From Vespa crabro (Eukaryota; Arthropoda; Insecta; Hymenoptera; Vespidae), in contig NW_025813666.1 in assembly GCF_910589235.1 (NCBI RefSeq), forward strand, positions 62,001 through 126,000: DNA of 64,000 nt, read 5' to 3'. A program made the position numbers and the translations under genes. Positions 54,232 through 64,000 of the stretch are shown one piece after another (position 1 is the stretch's first letter; each line of letters starts with the position of its first letter). A model generated the notes under the pieces. It was not told the origin of the DNA. It saw only the letters and a list, made by a program, of their open reading frames with translations, and made no database searches.

Positions 54232-57200
54232 CGTTTTTACTATGTTTAAATACGCGTTTTCATATGATAATTGTCGAAAAACGTAATCGACATACGCGAA
54301 TTTCGGTATATGCGAAGATAAAATCGTGAAATCTTTAATAATACTTGTGCCACAGTTAGAAAAATGTTACCAATCGATTCAGAACATTGCATTTCATAAG
54401 ATCAAACATCTATTTTATATTGGAATCAAAGTTTTTAACATTCTTTCATATCGTATATTCGATTTTTCGCTCATATACTCGTATCGTCGAAAAACGAAAA
54501 CTTGAAATCTCGTTCAATTTCAATGATTTTATATTCTATCGATGCAGAATAAAGAATATAACAAGAATATAACGTTTTTACTATGTTTAAATACGCGTTT
54601 TCATATGATAATTGTCGAAAAACGTAATCGACATACGCGAATTTCGGTATATGCGAAGATAAAATCGTGAAATCTTTAATAATACTTGTGCCACAGTTAG
54701 AAAAATGTTACCAATCGATTCAGAACATTGCATTTCATAAGATCAAACATCTATTTTATATTGGAATCAAAGTTTTTAACATTCTTTCATATCGTATATA
54801 CGATTTTTCGCTCATATACGCGTATCGTCGAAAAACGAAAACTTGAAATCTCGTTCAATTTCAATGATTTTATATTCTATCGATGCAGAATAAAGAATAT
54901 AACAAGAATATAACGTTTTTACTATGTTTAAATACGCGTTTTCATATGATAATTGTCGAAAAACGTAATCGACATACGCGAATTTCGGTATATGCGAAGA
55001 TAAAATCGTGAAATCTTTAATAATACTTGTGCCACAGTTAGAAAAATGTTACCAATCGATTCAGATCATTGCATTTCATAAGATCAAACATCTATTTTAT
55101 ATTGGAATCAAAGTTTTTAACATTCTTTCATATCGTATATACGATTTTTCGCTCATATACGCGTATCGTCGAAAAACGAAAACTTGAAATCTCGTTCAAT
55201 TTCAATGATTTTATATTCTATCGATGCAGAATAAAGAATATAACAAGAATATAACGTTTTTACTATGTTTAAATACGCGTTTTCATATGATAATTGTCGA
55301 AAAACGTAATCGACATACGCGAATTTCGGTATATGCGAAGATAAAATCGTGAAATCTTTAATAATACTTGTGCCACAGTTAGAAAAATGTTACCAATCGA
55401 TTCAGAACATTGCATTTCATAAGATCAAACATCTATTTTATATTGGAATCAAAGTTTTTAACATTCTTTCATATCGTATATTCGATTTTTCGCTCATATA
55501 CGCGTATCGTCGAAAAACGAAAACTTGAAATCTCGTTCAATTTCAATGATTTTATATTCTATCGATGCAGAATAAAGAATATAACAAGAATATAACGTTT
55601 TTACTATGTTTAAATACGCGTTTTCATATGATAATTGTCGAAAAACGTAATCGACATACGCGAATTTCGGTATATGCGAAGATAAAATCGTGAAATCTTT
55701 AATAATACTTGTGCCACAGTTAGAAAAATGTTACCAATCGATTCAGAACATTGCATTTCATAAGATCAAACATCTATTTTATATTGGAATCAAAGTTTTT
55801 AACATTCTTTCATATCGTATATACGATTTTTCGCTCATATACGCGTATCGTCGAAAAACGAAAAGTTGAAATCTCGTTCAATTTCAATGATTTTATATTC
55901 TATCGATGCAGAATAAAGAATATAACAAGAATATAACGTTTTTACTATGTTTAAATACGCGTTTTCATATGATAATTGTCGAAAAACGTAATCGACATAC
56001 GCGAATTTCGGTATATGCGAAGATAAAATCGTGAAATCTTTAATAATACTTGTGCCACAGTTAGAAAAATGTTACCAATCGATTCAGAACATTGCATTTC
56101 ATAAGATCAAACATCTATTTTATATTGGAATCAAAGTTTTTAACATTCTTTCATATCGTATATACGATTTTTCGCTCATATACGCGTATCGTCGAAAAAC
56201 GAAAACTTGAAATCTCGTTCAATTTCAATGATTTTATATTCTATCGATGCAGAATAAAGAATATAACAAGAATATAACGTTTTTACTATGTTTAAATACG
56301 CGTTTTCATATGATAATTGTCGAAAAACATAATCGACATACGCGAATTTCGGTATATGCGAAGATAAAATCGTGAAATCTTTAATAATACTTGTGCCACA
56401 GTTAGGAAAATGTTACCAATCGATTCACAACATTGCATTTCATAAGATCAAACATCTATTTTATATTGGAATCAAAGTTTTTAACATTCTTTCATATCGT
56501 ATATACGATTTTTCGCTCATATACGCGTATCGTCGAAAAACGAAAACTTGAAATCTCGTTCAATTTCAATGATTTTATATTCTATCGATGCAGAATAAAG
56601 AATATAACAAGAATATAACGTTTTTACTATGTTTAAATACGCGTTTTCATATGATAATTATCGAAAAACGTAATCGACATACGCGAATTTCGGTATATGC
56701 GAAGATAAAATCGTGAAATCTTTAATAATACTTGTGCCACAGTTAGAAAAATGTTACCAATCGATTCAGAACATTGCATTTCATAAGATCAAACATCTAT
56801 TTTATATTGGAATCAAAGTTTTTAACATTCTTTCATATCGTATATACGATTTTTCGCTCATATACGCGTATCGTCGAAAAACGAAAACTTGAAATCTCGT
56901 TCAATTTCAATGATTTTATATTCTATCGATGCAGAATAAAGAATATAACAAGAATATAACGTTTTTACTATGTTTAAATACGCGTTTTCATATGACAATT
57001 GTCGAAAAACGTAATCGACATACGCGAATTTCGGTATATGCGAAGATAAAATCGTGAAATCTTTAATAATACTTGTGCCACAGTTAGAAAAATGTTACCA
57101 ATCGATTCAGAACATTGCATTTCATAAGATCAAACATCTATTTTATATTGGAATCAAAGTTTTTAACATTCTTTCATATCGTATATACGATTTTTCGCAC

Positions 57201-57300
57201 ATATACGCGTATCGTCGAAAAACGAAAACTTGAAATCTCGTTCAATTTCAATCATTTTATATTCTATCTATGCAGAATAAAGAGTATAACAAGAATATAA
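54232..57300 (+). repeat. 9-unit higher-order repeat (3,069 bp), copy A
   Basis: Unit markers in order: TATTCGATT; consensus; CAGATCATTG; TATTCGATT; GAAAAGTTGAAAT; consensus; AAACATAATCG with TTAGGAAAATG and GATTCACAAC; TAATTATCG; ATGACAATTG with CGCACATAT, AATCATTTT, CTATCTATGC and AGAGTATAAC. Copy B repeats this order exactly 3,069 bp later. ATATACTCGTATCG (54,473) is private to this copy. Inside it, the TATTCGATT unit recurs at a three-unit spacing. Confidence 0.93.
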
Positions 57301-60300
57301 CGTTTTTACTATGTTTAAATACGCGTTTTCATATGATAATTGTCGAAAAACGTAATCGACATACGCGAATTTCGGTATATGCGAAGATAAAATCGTGAAA
57401 TCTTTAATAATACTTGTGCCACAGTTAGAAAAATGTTACCAATCGATTCAGAACATTGCATTTCATAAGATCAAACATCTATTTTATATTGGAATCAAAG
57501 TTTTTAACATTCTTTCATATCGTATATTCGATTTTTCGCTCATATACGCGTATCGTCGAAAAACGAAAACTTGAAATCTCGTTCAATTTCAATGATTTTA
57601 TATTCTATCGATGCAGAATAAAGAATATAACAAGAATATAACGTTTTTACTATGTTTAAATACGCGTTTTCATATGATAATTGTCGAAAAACGTAATCGA
57701 CATACGCGAATTTCGGTATATGCGAAGATAAAATCGTGAAATCTTTAATAATACTTGTGCCACAGTTAGAAAAATGTTACCAATCGATTCAGAACATTGC
57801 ATTTCATAAGATCAAACATCTATTTTATATTGGAATCAAAGTTTTTAACATTCTTTCATATCGTATATACGATTTTTCGCTCATATACGCGTATCGTCGA
57901 AAAACGAAAACTTGAAATCTCGTTCAATTTCAATGATTTTATATTCTATCGATGCAGAATAAAGAATATAACAAGAATATAACGTTTTTACTATGTTTAA
58001 ATACGCGTTTTCATATGATAATTGTCGAAAAACGTAATCGACATACGCGAATTTCGGTATATGCGAAGATAAAATCGTGAAATCTTTAATAATACTTGTG
58101 CCACAGTTAGAAAAATGTTACCAATCGATTCAGATCATTGCATTTCATAAGATCAAACATCTATTTTATATTGGAATCAAAGTTTTTAACATTCTTTCAT
58201 ATCGTATATACGATTTTTCGCTCATATACGCGTATCGTCGAAAAACGAAAACTTGAAATCTCGTTCAATTTCAATGATTTTATATTCTATCGATGCAGAA
58301 TAAAGAATATAACAAGAATATAACGTTTTTACTATGTTTAAATACGCGTTTTCATATGATAATTGTCGAAAAACGTAATCGACATACGCGAATTTCGGTA
58401 TATGCGAAGATAAAATCGTGAAATCTTTAATAATACTTGTGCCACAGTTAGAAAAATGTTACCAATCGATTCAGAACATTGCATTTCATAAGATCAAACA
58501 TCTATTTTATATTGGAATCAAAGTTTTTAACATTCTTTCATATCGTATATTCGATTTTTCGCTCATATACGCGTATCGTCGAAAAACGAAAACTTGAAAT
58601 CTCGTTCAATTTCAATGATTTTATATTCTATCGATGCAGAATAAAGAATATAACAAGAATATAACGTTTTTACTATGTTTAAATACGCGTTTTCATATGA
58701 TAATTGTCGAAAAACGTAATCGACATACGCGAATTTCGGTATATGCGAAGATAAAATCGTGAAATCTTTAATAATACTTGTGCCACAGTTAGAAAAATGT
58801 TACCAATCGATTCAGAACATTGCATTTCATAAGATCAAACATCTATTTTATATTGGAATCAAAGTTTTTAACATTCTTTCATATCGTATATACGATTTTT
58901 CGCTCATATACGCGTATCGTCGAAAAACGAAAAGTTGAAATCTCGTTCAATTTCAATGATTTTATATTCTATCGATGCAGAATAAAGAATATAACAAGAA
59001 TATAACGTTTTTACTATGTTTAAATACGCGTTTTCATATGATAATTGTCGAAAAACGTAATCGACATACGCGAATTTCGGTATATGCGAAGATAAAATCG
59101 TGAAATCTTTAATAATACTTGTGCCACAGTTAGAAAAATGTTACCAATCGATTCAGAACATTGCATTTCATAAGATCAAACATCTATTTTATATTGGAAT
59201 CAAAGTTTTTAACATTCTTTCATATCGTATATACGATTTTTCGCTCATATACGCGTATCGTCGAAAAACGAAAACTTGAAATCTCGTTCAATTTCAATGA
59301 TTTTATATTCTATCGATGCAGAATAAAGAATATAACAAGAATATAACGTTTTTACTATGTTTAAATACGCGTTTTCATATGATAATTGTCGAAAAACATA
59401 ATCGACATACGCGAATTTCGGTATATGCGAAGATAAAATCGTGAAATCTTTAATAATACTTGTGCCACAGTTAGGAAAATGTTACCAATCGATTCACAAC
59501 ATTGCATTTCATAAGATCAAACATCTATTTTATATTGGAATCAAAGTTTTTAACATTCTTTCATATCGTATATACGATTTTTCGCTCATATACGCGTATC
59601 GTCGAAAAACGAAAACTTGAAATCTCGTTCAATTTCAATGATTTTATATTCTATCGATGCAGAATAAAGAATATAACAAGAATATAACGTTTTTACTATG
59701 TTTAAATACGCGTTTTCATATGATAATTATCGAAAAACGTAATCGACATACGCGAATTTCGGTATATGCGAAGATAAAATCGTGAAATCTTTAATAATAC
59801 TTGTGCCACAGTTAGAAAAATGTTACCAATCGATTCAGAACATTGCATTTCATAAGATCAAACATCTATTTTATATTGGAATCAAAGTTTTTAACATTCT
59901 TTCATATCGTATATACGATTTTTCGCTCATATACGCGTATCGTCGAAAAACGAAAACTTGAAATCTCGTTCAATTTCAATGATTTTATATTCTATCGATG
60001 CAGAATAAAGAATATAACAAGAATATAACGTTTTTACTATGTTTAAATACGCGTTTTCATATGACAATTGTCGAAAAACGTAATCGACATACGCGAATTT
60101 CGGTATATGCGAAGATAAAATCGTGAAATCTTTAATAATACTTGTGCCACAGTTAGAAAAATGTTACCAATCGATTCAGAACATTGCATTTCATAAGATC
60201 AAACATCTATTTTATATTGGAATCAAAGTTTTTAACATTCTTTCATATCGTATATACGATTTTTCGCTCATATACGCGTATCGTCGAAAAACGAAAACTT

Positions 60301-60369
60301 GAAATCTCGTTCAATTTCAATGATTTTATATTCTATCGATGCAGAATAAAGAGTATAACAAGAATATAA
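57301..60369 (+). repeat. 9-unit higher-order repeat (3,069 bp), copy B
   Basis: This is the adjacent second copy, matching copy A in all nine units except the last. In the last unit (60,029-60,369) only the two outer variants remain. After it the array passes into the consensus units of domain V and not into a third marked copy. Confidence 0.93.
60029..60369 (+). repeat. Gene-conversion candidate: unit with central variants erased
   Basis: The equivalent unit in copy A has five linked variants, at 56,996 (C), 57,199 (A), 57,253 (C), 57,269 (T) and 57,284 (G). Here the first and last are kept (C at 60,065, G at 60,353), while the three between (60,268, 60,322 and 60,338) show consensus bases. 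A conversion tract inside 60,066-60,352 covering 60,268-60,338 explains this in one event. The older copy at 51,846-52,186 has all five, so the five-variant state is ancestral to the block. Confidence 0.8.
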
Positions 60370-63300
60370 CGTTTTTACTATGTTTAAATACGCGTTTTCA
60401 TATGATAATTGTCGAAAAACGTAATCGACATACGCGAATTTCGGTATATGCGAAGATAAAATCGTGAAATCTTTAATAATACTTGTGCCACAGTTAGAAA
60501 AATGTTACCAATCGATTCAGAACATTGCATTTCATAAGATCAAACATCTATTTTATATTGGAATCAAAGTTTTTAACATTCTTTCATATCGTATATACGA
60601 TTTTTCGCTCATATACGCGTATCGTCGAAAAACGAAAACTTGAAATCTCGTTCAATTTCAATGATTTTATATTCTATCGATGCAGAATAAAGAATATAAC
60701 AAGAATATAACGTTTTTACTATGTTTAAATACGCGTTTTCATATGATAATTGTCGAAAAACGTAATCGACATACGCGAATTTCGGTATATGCGAAGATAA
60801 AATCGTGAAATCTTTAATAATACTTGTGCCACAGTTAGAAAAATGTTACCAATCGATTCAGAACATTGCATTTCATAAGATCAAACATCTATTTTATATT
60901 GGAATCAAAGTTTTTAACATTCTTTCATATCGTATATACGATTTTTCGCTCATATACGCGTATCGTCGAAAAACGAAAACTTGAAATCTCGTTCAATTTC
61001 AATGATTTTATATTCTATCGATGCAGAATAAAGAATATAACAAGAATATAACGTTTTTACTATGTTTAAATACGCGTTTTCATATGATAATTGTCGAAAA
61101 ACGTAATCGACATACGCGAATTTCGGTATATGCGAAGATAAAATCGTGAAATCTTTAATAATACTTGTGCCACAGTTAGAAAAATGTTACCAATCGATTC
61201 AGAACATTGCATTTCATAAGATCAAACATCTATTTTATATTGGAATCAAAGTTTTTAACATTCTTTCATATCGTATATACGATTTTTCGCTCATATACGC
61301 GTATCGTCGAAAAACGAAAACTTGAAATCTCGTTCAATTTCAATGATTTTATATTCTATCGATGCAGAATAAAGAATATAACAAGAATATAACGTTTTTA
61401 CTATGTTTAAATACGCGTTTTCATATGATAATTGTCGAAAAACGTAATCGACATACGCGAATTTCGGTATATGCGAAGATAAAATCGTGAAATCTTTAAT
61501 AATACTTGTGCCACAGTTAGAAAAATGTTACCAATCGATTCAGAACATTGCATTTCATAAGATCAAACATCTATTTTATATTGGAATCAAAGTTTTTAAC
61601 ATTCTTTCATATCGTATATACGATTTTTCGCTCATATACGCGTATCGTCGAAAAACGAAAACTTGAAATCTCGTTCAATTTCAATGATTTTATATTCTAT
61701 CGATGCAGAATAAAGAATATAACAAGAATATAACGTTTTTACTATGTTTAAATACGCGTTTTCATATGATAATTGTCGAAAAACGTAATCGACATACGCG
61801 AATTTCGGTATATGCGAAGATAAAATCGTGAAATCTTTAATAATACTTGTGCCACAGTTAGAAAAATGTTACCAATCGATTCAGAACATTGCATTTCATA
61901 AGATCAAACATCTATTTTATATTGGAATCAAAGTTTTTAACATTCTTTCATATCGTATATACGATTTTTCGCTCATATACGCGTATCGTCGAAAAACGAA
62001 AACTTGAAATCTCGTTCAATTTCAATGATTTTATATTCTATCGATGCAGAATAAAGAATATAACAAGAATATAACGTTTTTACTATGTTTAAATACGCGT
62101 TTTCATATGATAATTGTCGAAAAACGTAATCGACATACGCGAATTTCGGTATATGCGAAGATAAAATCGTGAAATCTTTAATAATACTTGTGCCACAGTT
62201 AGAAAAATGTTACCAATCGATTCAGAACATTGCATTTCATAAGATCAAACATCTATTTTATATTGGAATCAAAGTTTTTAACATTCTTTCATATCGTATA
62301 TACGATTTTTCGCTCATATACGCGTATCGTCGAAAAACGAAAACTTGAAATCTCGTTCAATTTCAATGATTTTATATTCTATCGATGCAGAATAAAGAAT
62401 ATAACAAGAATATAACGTTTTTACTATGTTTAAATACGCGTTTTCATATGATAATTGTCGAAAAACGTAATCGACATACGCGAATTTCGGTATATGCGAA
62501 GATAAAATCGTGAAATCTTTAATAATACTTGTGCCACAGTTAGAAAAATGTTACCAATCGATTCAGAACATTGCATTTCATAAGATCAAACATCTATTTT
62601 ATATTGGAATCAAAGTTTTTAACATTCTTTCATATCGTATATACGATTTTTCGCTCATATACGCGTATCGTCGAAAAACGAAAACTTGAAATCTCGTTCA
62701 ATTTCAATGATTTTATATTCTATCGATGCAGAATAAAGAATATAACAAGAATATAACGTTTTTACTATGTTTAAATACGCGTTTTCATATGATAATTGTC
62801 GAAAAACGTAATCGACATACGCGAATTTCGGTATATGCGAAGATAAAATCGTGAAATCTTTAATAATACTTGTGCCACAGTTAGAAAAATGTTACCAATC
62901 GATTCAGAACATTGCATTTCATAAGATCAAACATCTATTTTATATTGGAATCAAAGTTTTTAACATTCTTTCATATCGTATATACGATTTTTCGCTCATA
63001 TACGCGTATCGTCGAAAAACGAAAACTTGAAATCTCGTTCAATTTCAATGATTTTATATTCTATCGATGCAGAATAAAGAATATAACAAGAATATAACGT
63101 TTTTACTATGTTTAAATACGCGTTTTCATATGATAATTGTCGAAAAACGTAATCGACATACGCGAATTTCGGTATATGCGAAGATAAAATCGTGAAATCT
63201 TTAATAATACTTGTGCCACAGTTAGAAAAATGTTACCAATCGATTCAGAACATTGCATTTCATAAGATCAAACATCTATTTTATATTGGAATCAAAGTTT

Positions 63301-63438
63301 TTAACATTCTTTCATATCGTATATACGATTTTTCGCTCATATACGCGTATCGTCGAAAAACGAAAACTTGAAATCTCGTTCAATTTCAATGATTTTATAT
63401 TCTATCGATGCAGAATAAAGAATATAACAAGAATATAA
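60370..63438 (+). repeat. Homogeneous run: nine consecutive units that look identical (domain V)
   Basis: I see no substitution or length change in nine successive 341-bp units, whereas most stretches of this length elsewhere contain ten or more variants. The sequence equals the majority base at every site and can serve as the array consensus. It may be the most recently amplified part of the array, or an assembly that has been smoothed by polishing over a difficult repeat; the sequence cannot tell these apart. Confidence 0.9.
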
Positions 63439-64000
63439 CGTTTTTACTATGTTTAAATACGCGTTTTCATATGATAATTGTCGAAAAACGTAATCGACAT
63501 ACGCGAATTTCGGTATATGCGAAGATAAAATCGTGAAATCTTTAATAATACTTGTGCCACAGTTAGAAAAATGTTACCAATCGATTCAGAACATTGCATT
63601 TCATAAGATCAAACATCTATTTTGTATTGGAATCAAAATTTTTAACATTCTTTCATATCGTATATACGATTTTTCGCTCATATACGCGTATCGTCGAAAA
63701 ACGAAAACTTGAAATCTCGTTCAATTTCAATGATTTTATATTCTATCGATGCAGAATAAAGAATATAACAAGAATATAACGTTTTTACTATGTTTAAATA
63801 CGCGTTTTCATATGATAATTGTCGAAAAACGTAATCGACATACGCGAATTTCGGTATATGCGAAGATAAAATCGTGAAATCTTTAATAATACTTGTGCCA
63901 CAGTTAGAAAAATGTTACCAATCGATTCAGAACATTGCATTTCATAAGATCAAACATCTATTTTATATTGGAATCAAAGTTTTTAACATTCTTTCATATC
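63439..64000 (+). repeat. Last full unit and partial unit at the window edge
   Basis: The unit 63,439-63,779 has two changes, TTTGTATTGG (G at 63,624) and AATCAAAATT (A at 63,638), 14 bp apart. The remaining 221 bp are consensus and the array runs off the window without a boundary. Confidence 0.9.

Larger units (their letters stand above)
1..64000 (+). repeat. Satellite DNA array, 341-bp unit, about 188 head-to-tail copies
   Basis: The same 341-bp sequence recurs from the first base to the last, always in the same orientation, with usually zero to four substitutions per unit. Equivalent sites in the first and last full units (192 and 63,594) are 63,402 bp apart. This equals 186 x 341 minus 24, and the 24 bp are explained by four deletions seen directly. 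No non-satellite base, transposon, inverted segment or microsatellite interrupts it. Base composition is about 71% A+T. What is seen is a tandem repeat; a centromeric or pericentromeric location is inferred from its length, homogeneity and higher-order structure. The organism cannot be fixed from the sequence, although the CpG excess in an AT-rich setting suits a hymenopteran insect. Neither edge of the array lies inside the window. Confidence 0.99.

Noticed and set aside
1..64000. CRISPR array
   Set aside because: Repeat and would-be spacer are both conserved: the whole 341 bp recurs, with no short repeat alternating with unique spacers.
1..64000. Tandem rRNA, tRNA or snRNA/histone gene cluster
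   Set aside because: A 341-bp unit with 29% G+C contains no recognisable 5S rRNA, tRNA cloverleaf or histone coding sequence on either strand.
1..64000. Plasmid or phage iteron origin, or a bacterial repeat region
   Set aside because: Iterons are about 20 bp and few in number. A 64-kb array of 341-bp units with higher-order repeats and no genes is a eukaryotic satellite pattern.
1..64000. Telomeric or subtelomeric repeats (TTAGG type)
   Set aside because: No run of TTAGG or a related short repeat is seen. GTTAG in the unit is single and embedded in the 341-bp consensus; TTAGGAAAATG at 51,290, 56,402 and 59,472 is a point variant.

Overview
This window is one uninterrupted satellite DNA array. 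All 64,000 bases are head-to-tail copies of a 341-bp unit, about 187.75 copies, all in the same orientation. I find no gene, RNA gene, transposon, unique spacer, inversion or telomere repeat. The register holds across the window apart from four small deletions: 11 bp near 10,597, 1 bp near 12,474, 11 bp near 39,911 and 1 bp near 52,562. They total 24 bp, which accounts exactly for the spacing of equivalent sites from one end to the other. I use the unit phase that starts at the C of CGTTTTTACTATG, so the first complete unit is 37-377.

The consensus unit has 98 G+C in 341 (28.7%) but 22 CpG dinucleotides, where base composition predicts about 7. An AT-rich genome with a strong CpG excess points to a eukaryote with little germline CpG methylation. 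Hymenopteran insects (bees, ants, wasps) are the best-known example, so I lean that way, but the window holds no gene that could confirm it. Long homogeneous arrays of this kind usually sit at centromeres or in pericentromeric heterochromatin. At 341 bp the unit is close to two nucleosome lengths.

The array is not uniform. Linked point variants divide it into five domains. Domain I (1-22,189) is a mosaic of blocks recurring at 13-16 and 26 units. Domain II (22,190-33,783) ends in a nearly perfect tandem duplication of a 13-unit, 4,433-bp higher-order repeat. Domain III (33,784-49,799) carries a distinctive unit class with AGAGCATT and GCTAATAT and several nested higher-order periods (5-7, 11 and 26-27 units). 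Domain IV (49,800-60,369) contains a 9-unit, 3,069-bp higher-order repeat in two full copies plus an older partial copy. Domain V (60,370-64,000) is almost variant-free, with nine consecutive units that look identical.

Within the unit I see a tandem 11-bp duplication, a perfect 14-bp palindrome, a 32-bp imperfect dyad, two shorter inverted repeats and three copies of ATACGCG. The 61-codon open frame present in most units starts at TTG, is broken in many units and shows no sign of selection as a protein, so I do not call it a gene. The interest of the window lies in its record of unequal exchange and gene conversion: recent higher-order duplications, chimeric units, copies differing by exactly one unit, and recurrent deletion of the 11-bp duplication.
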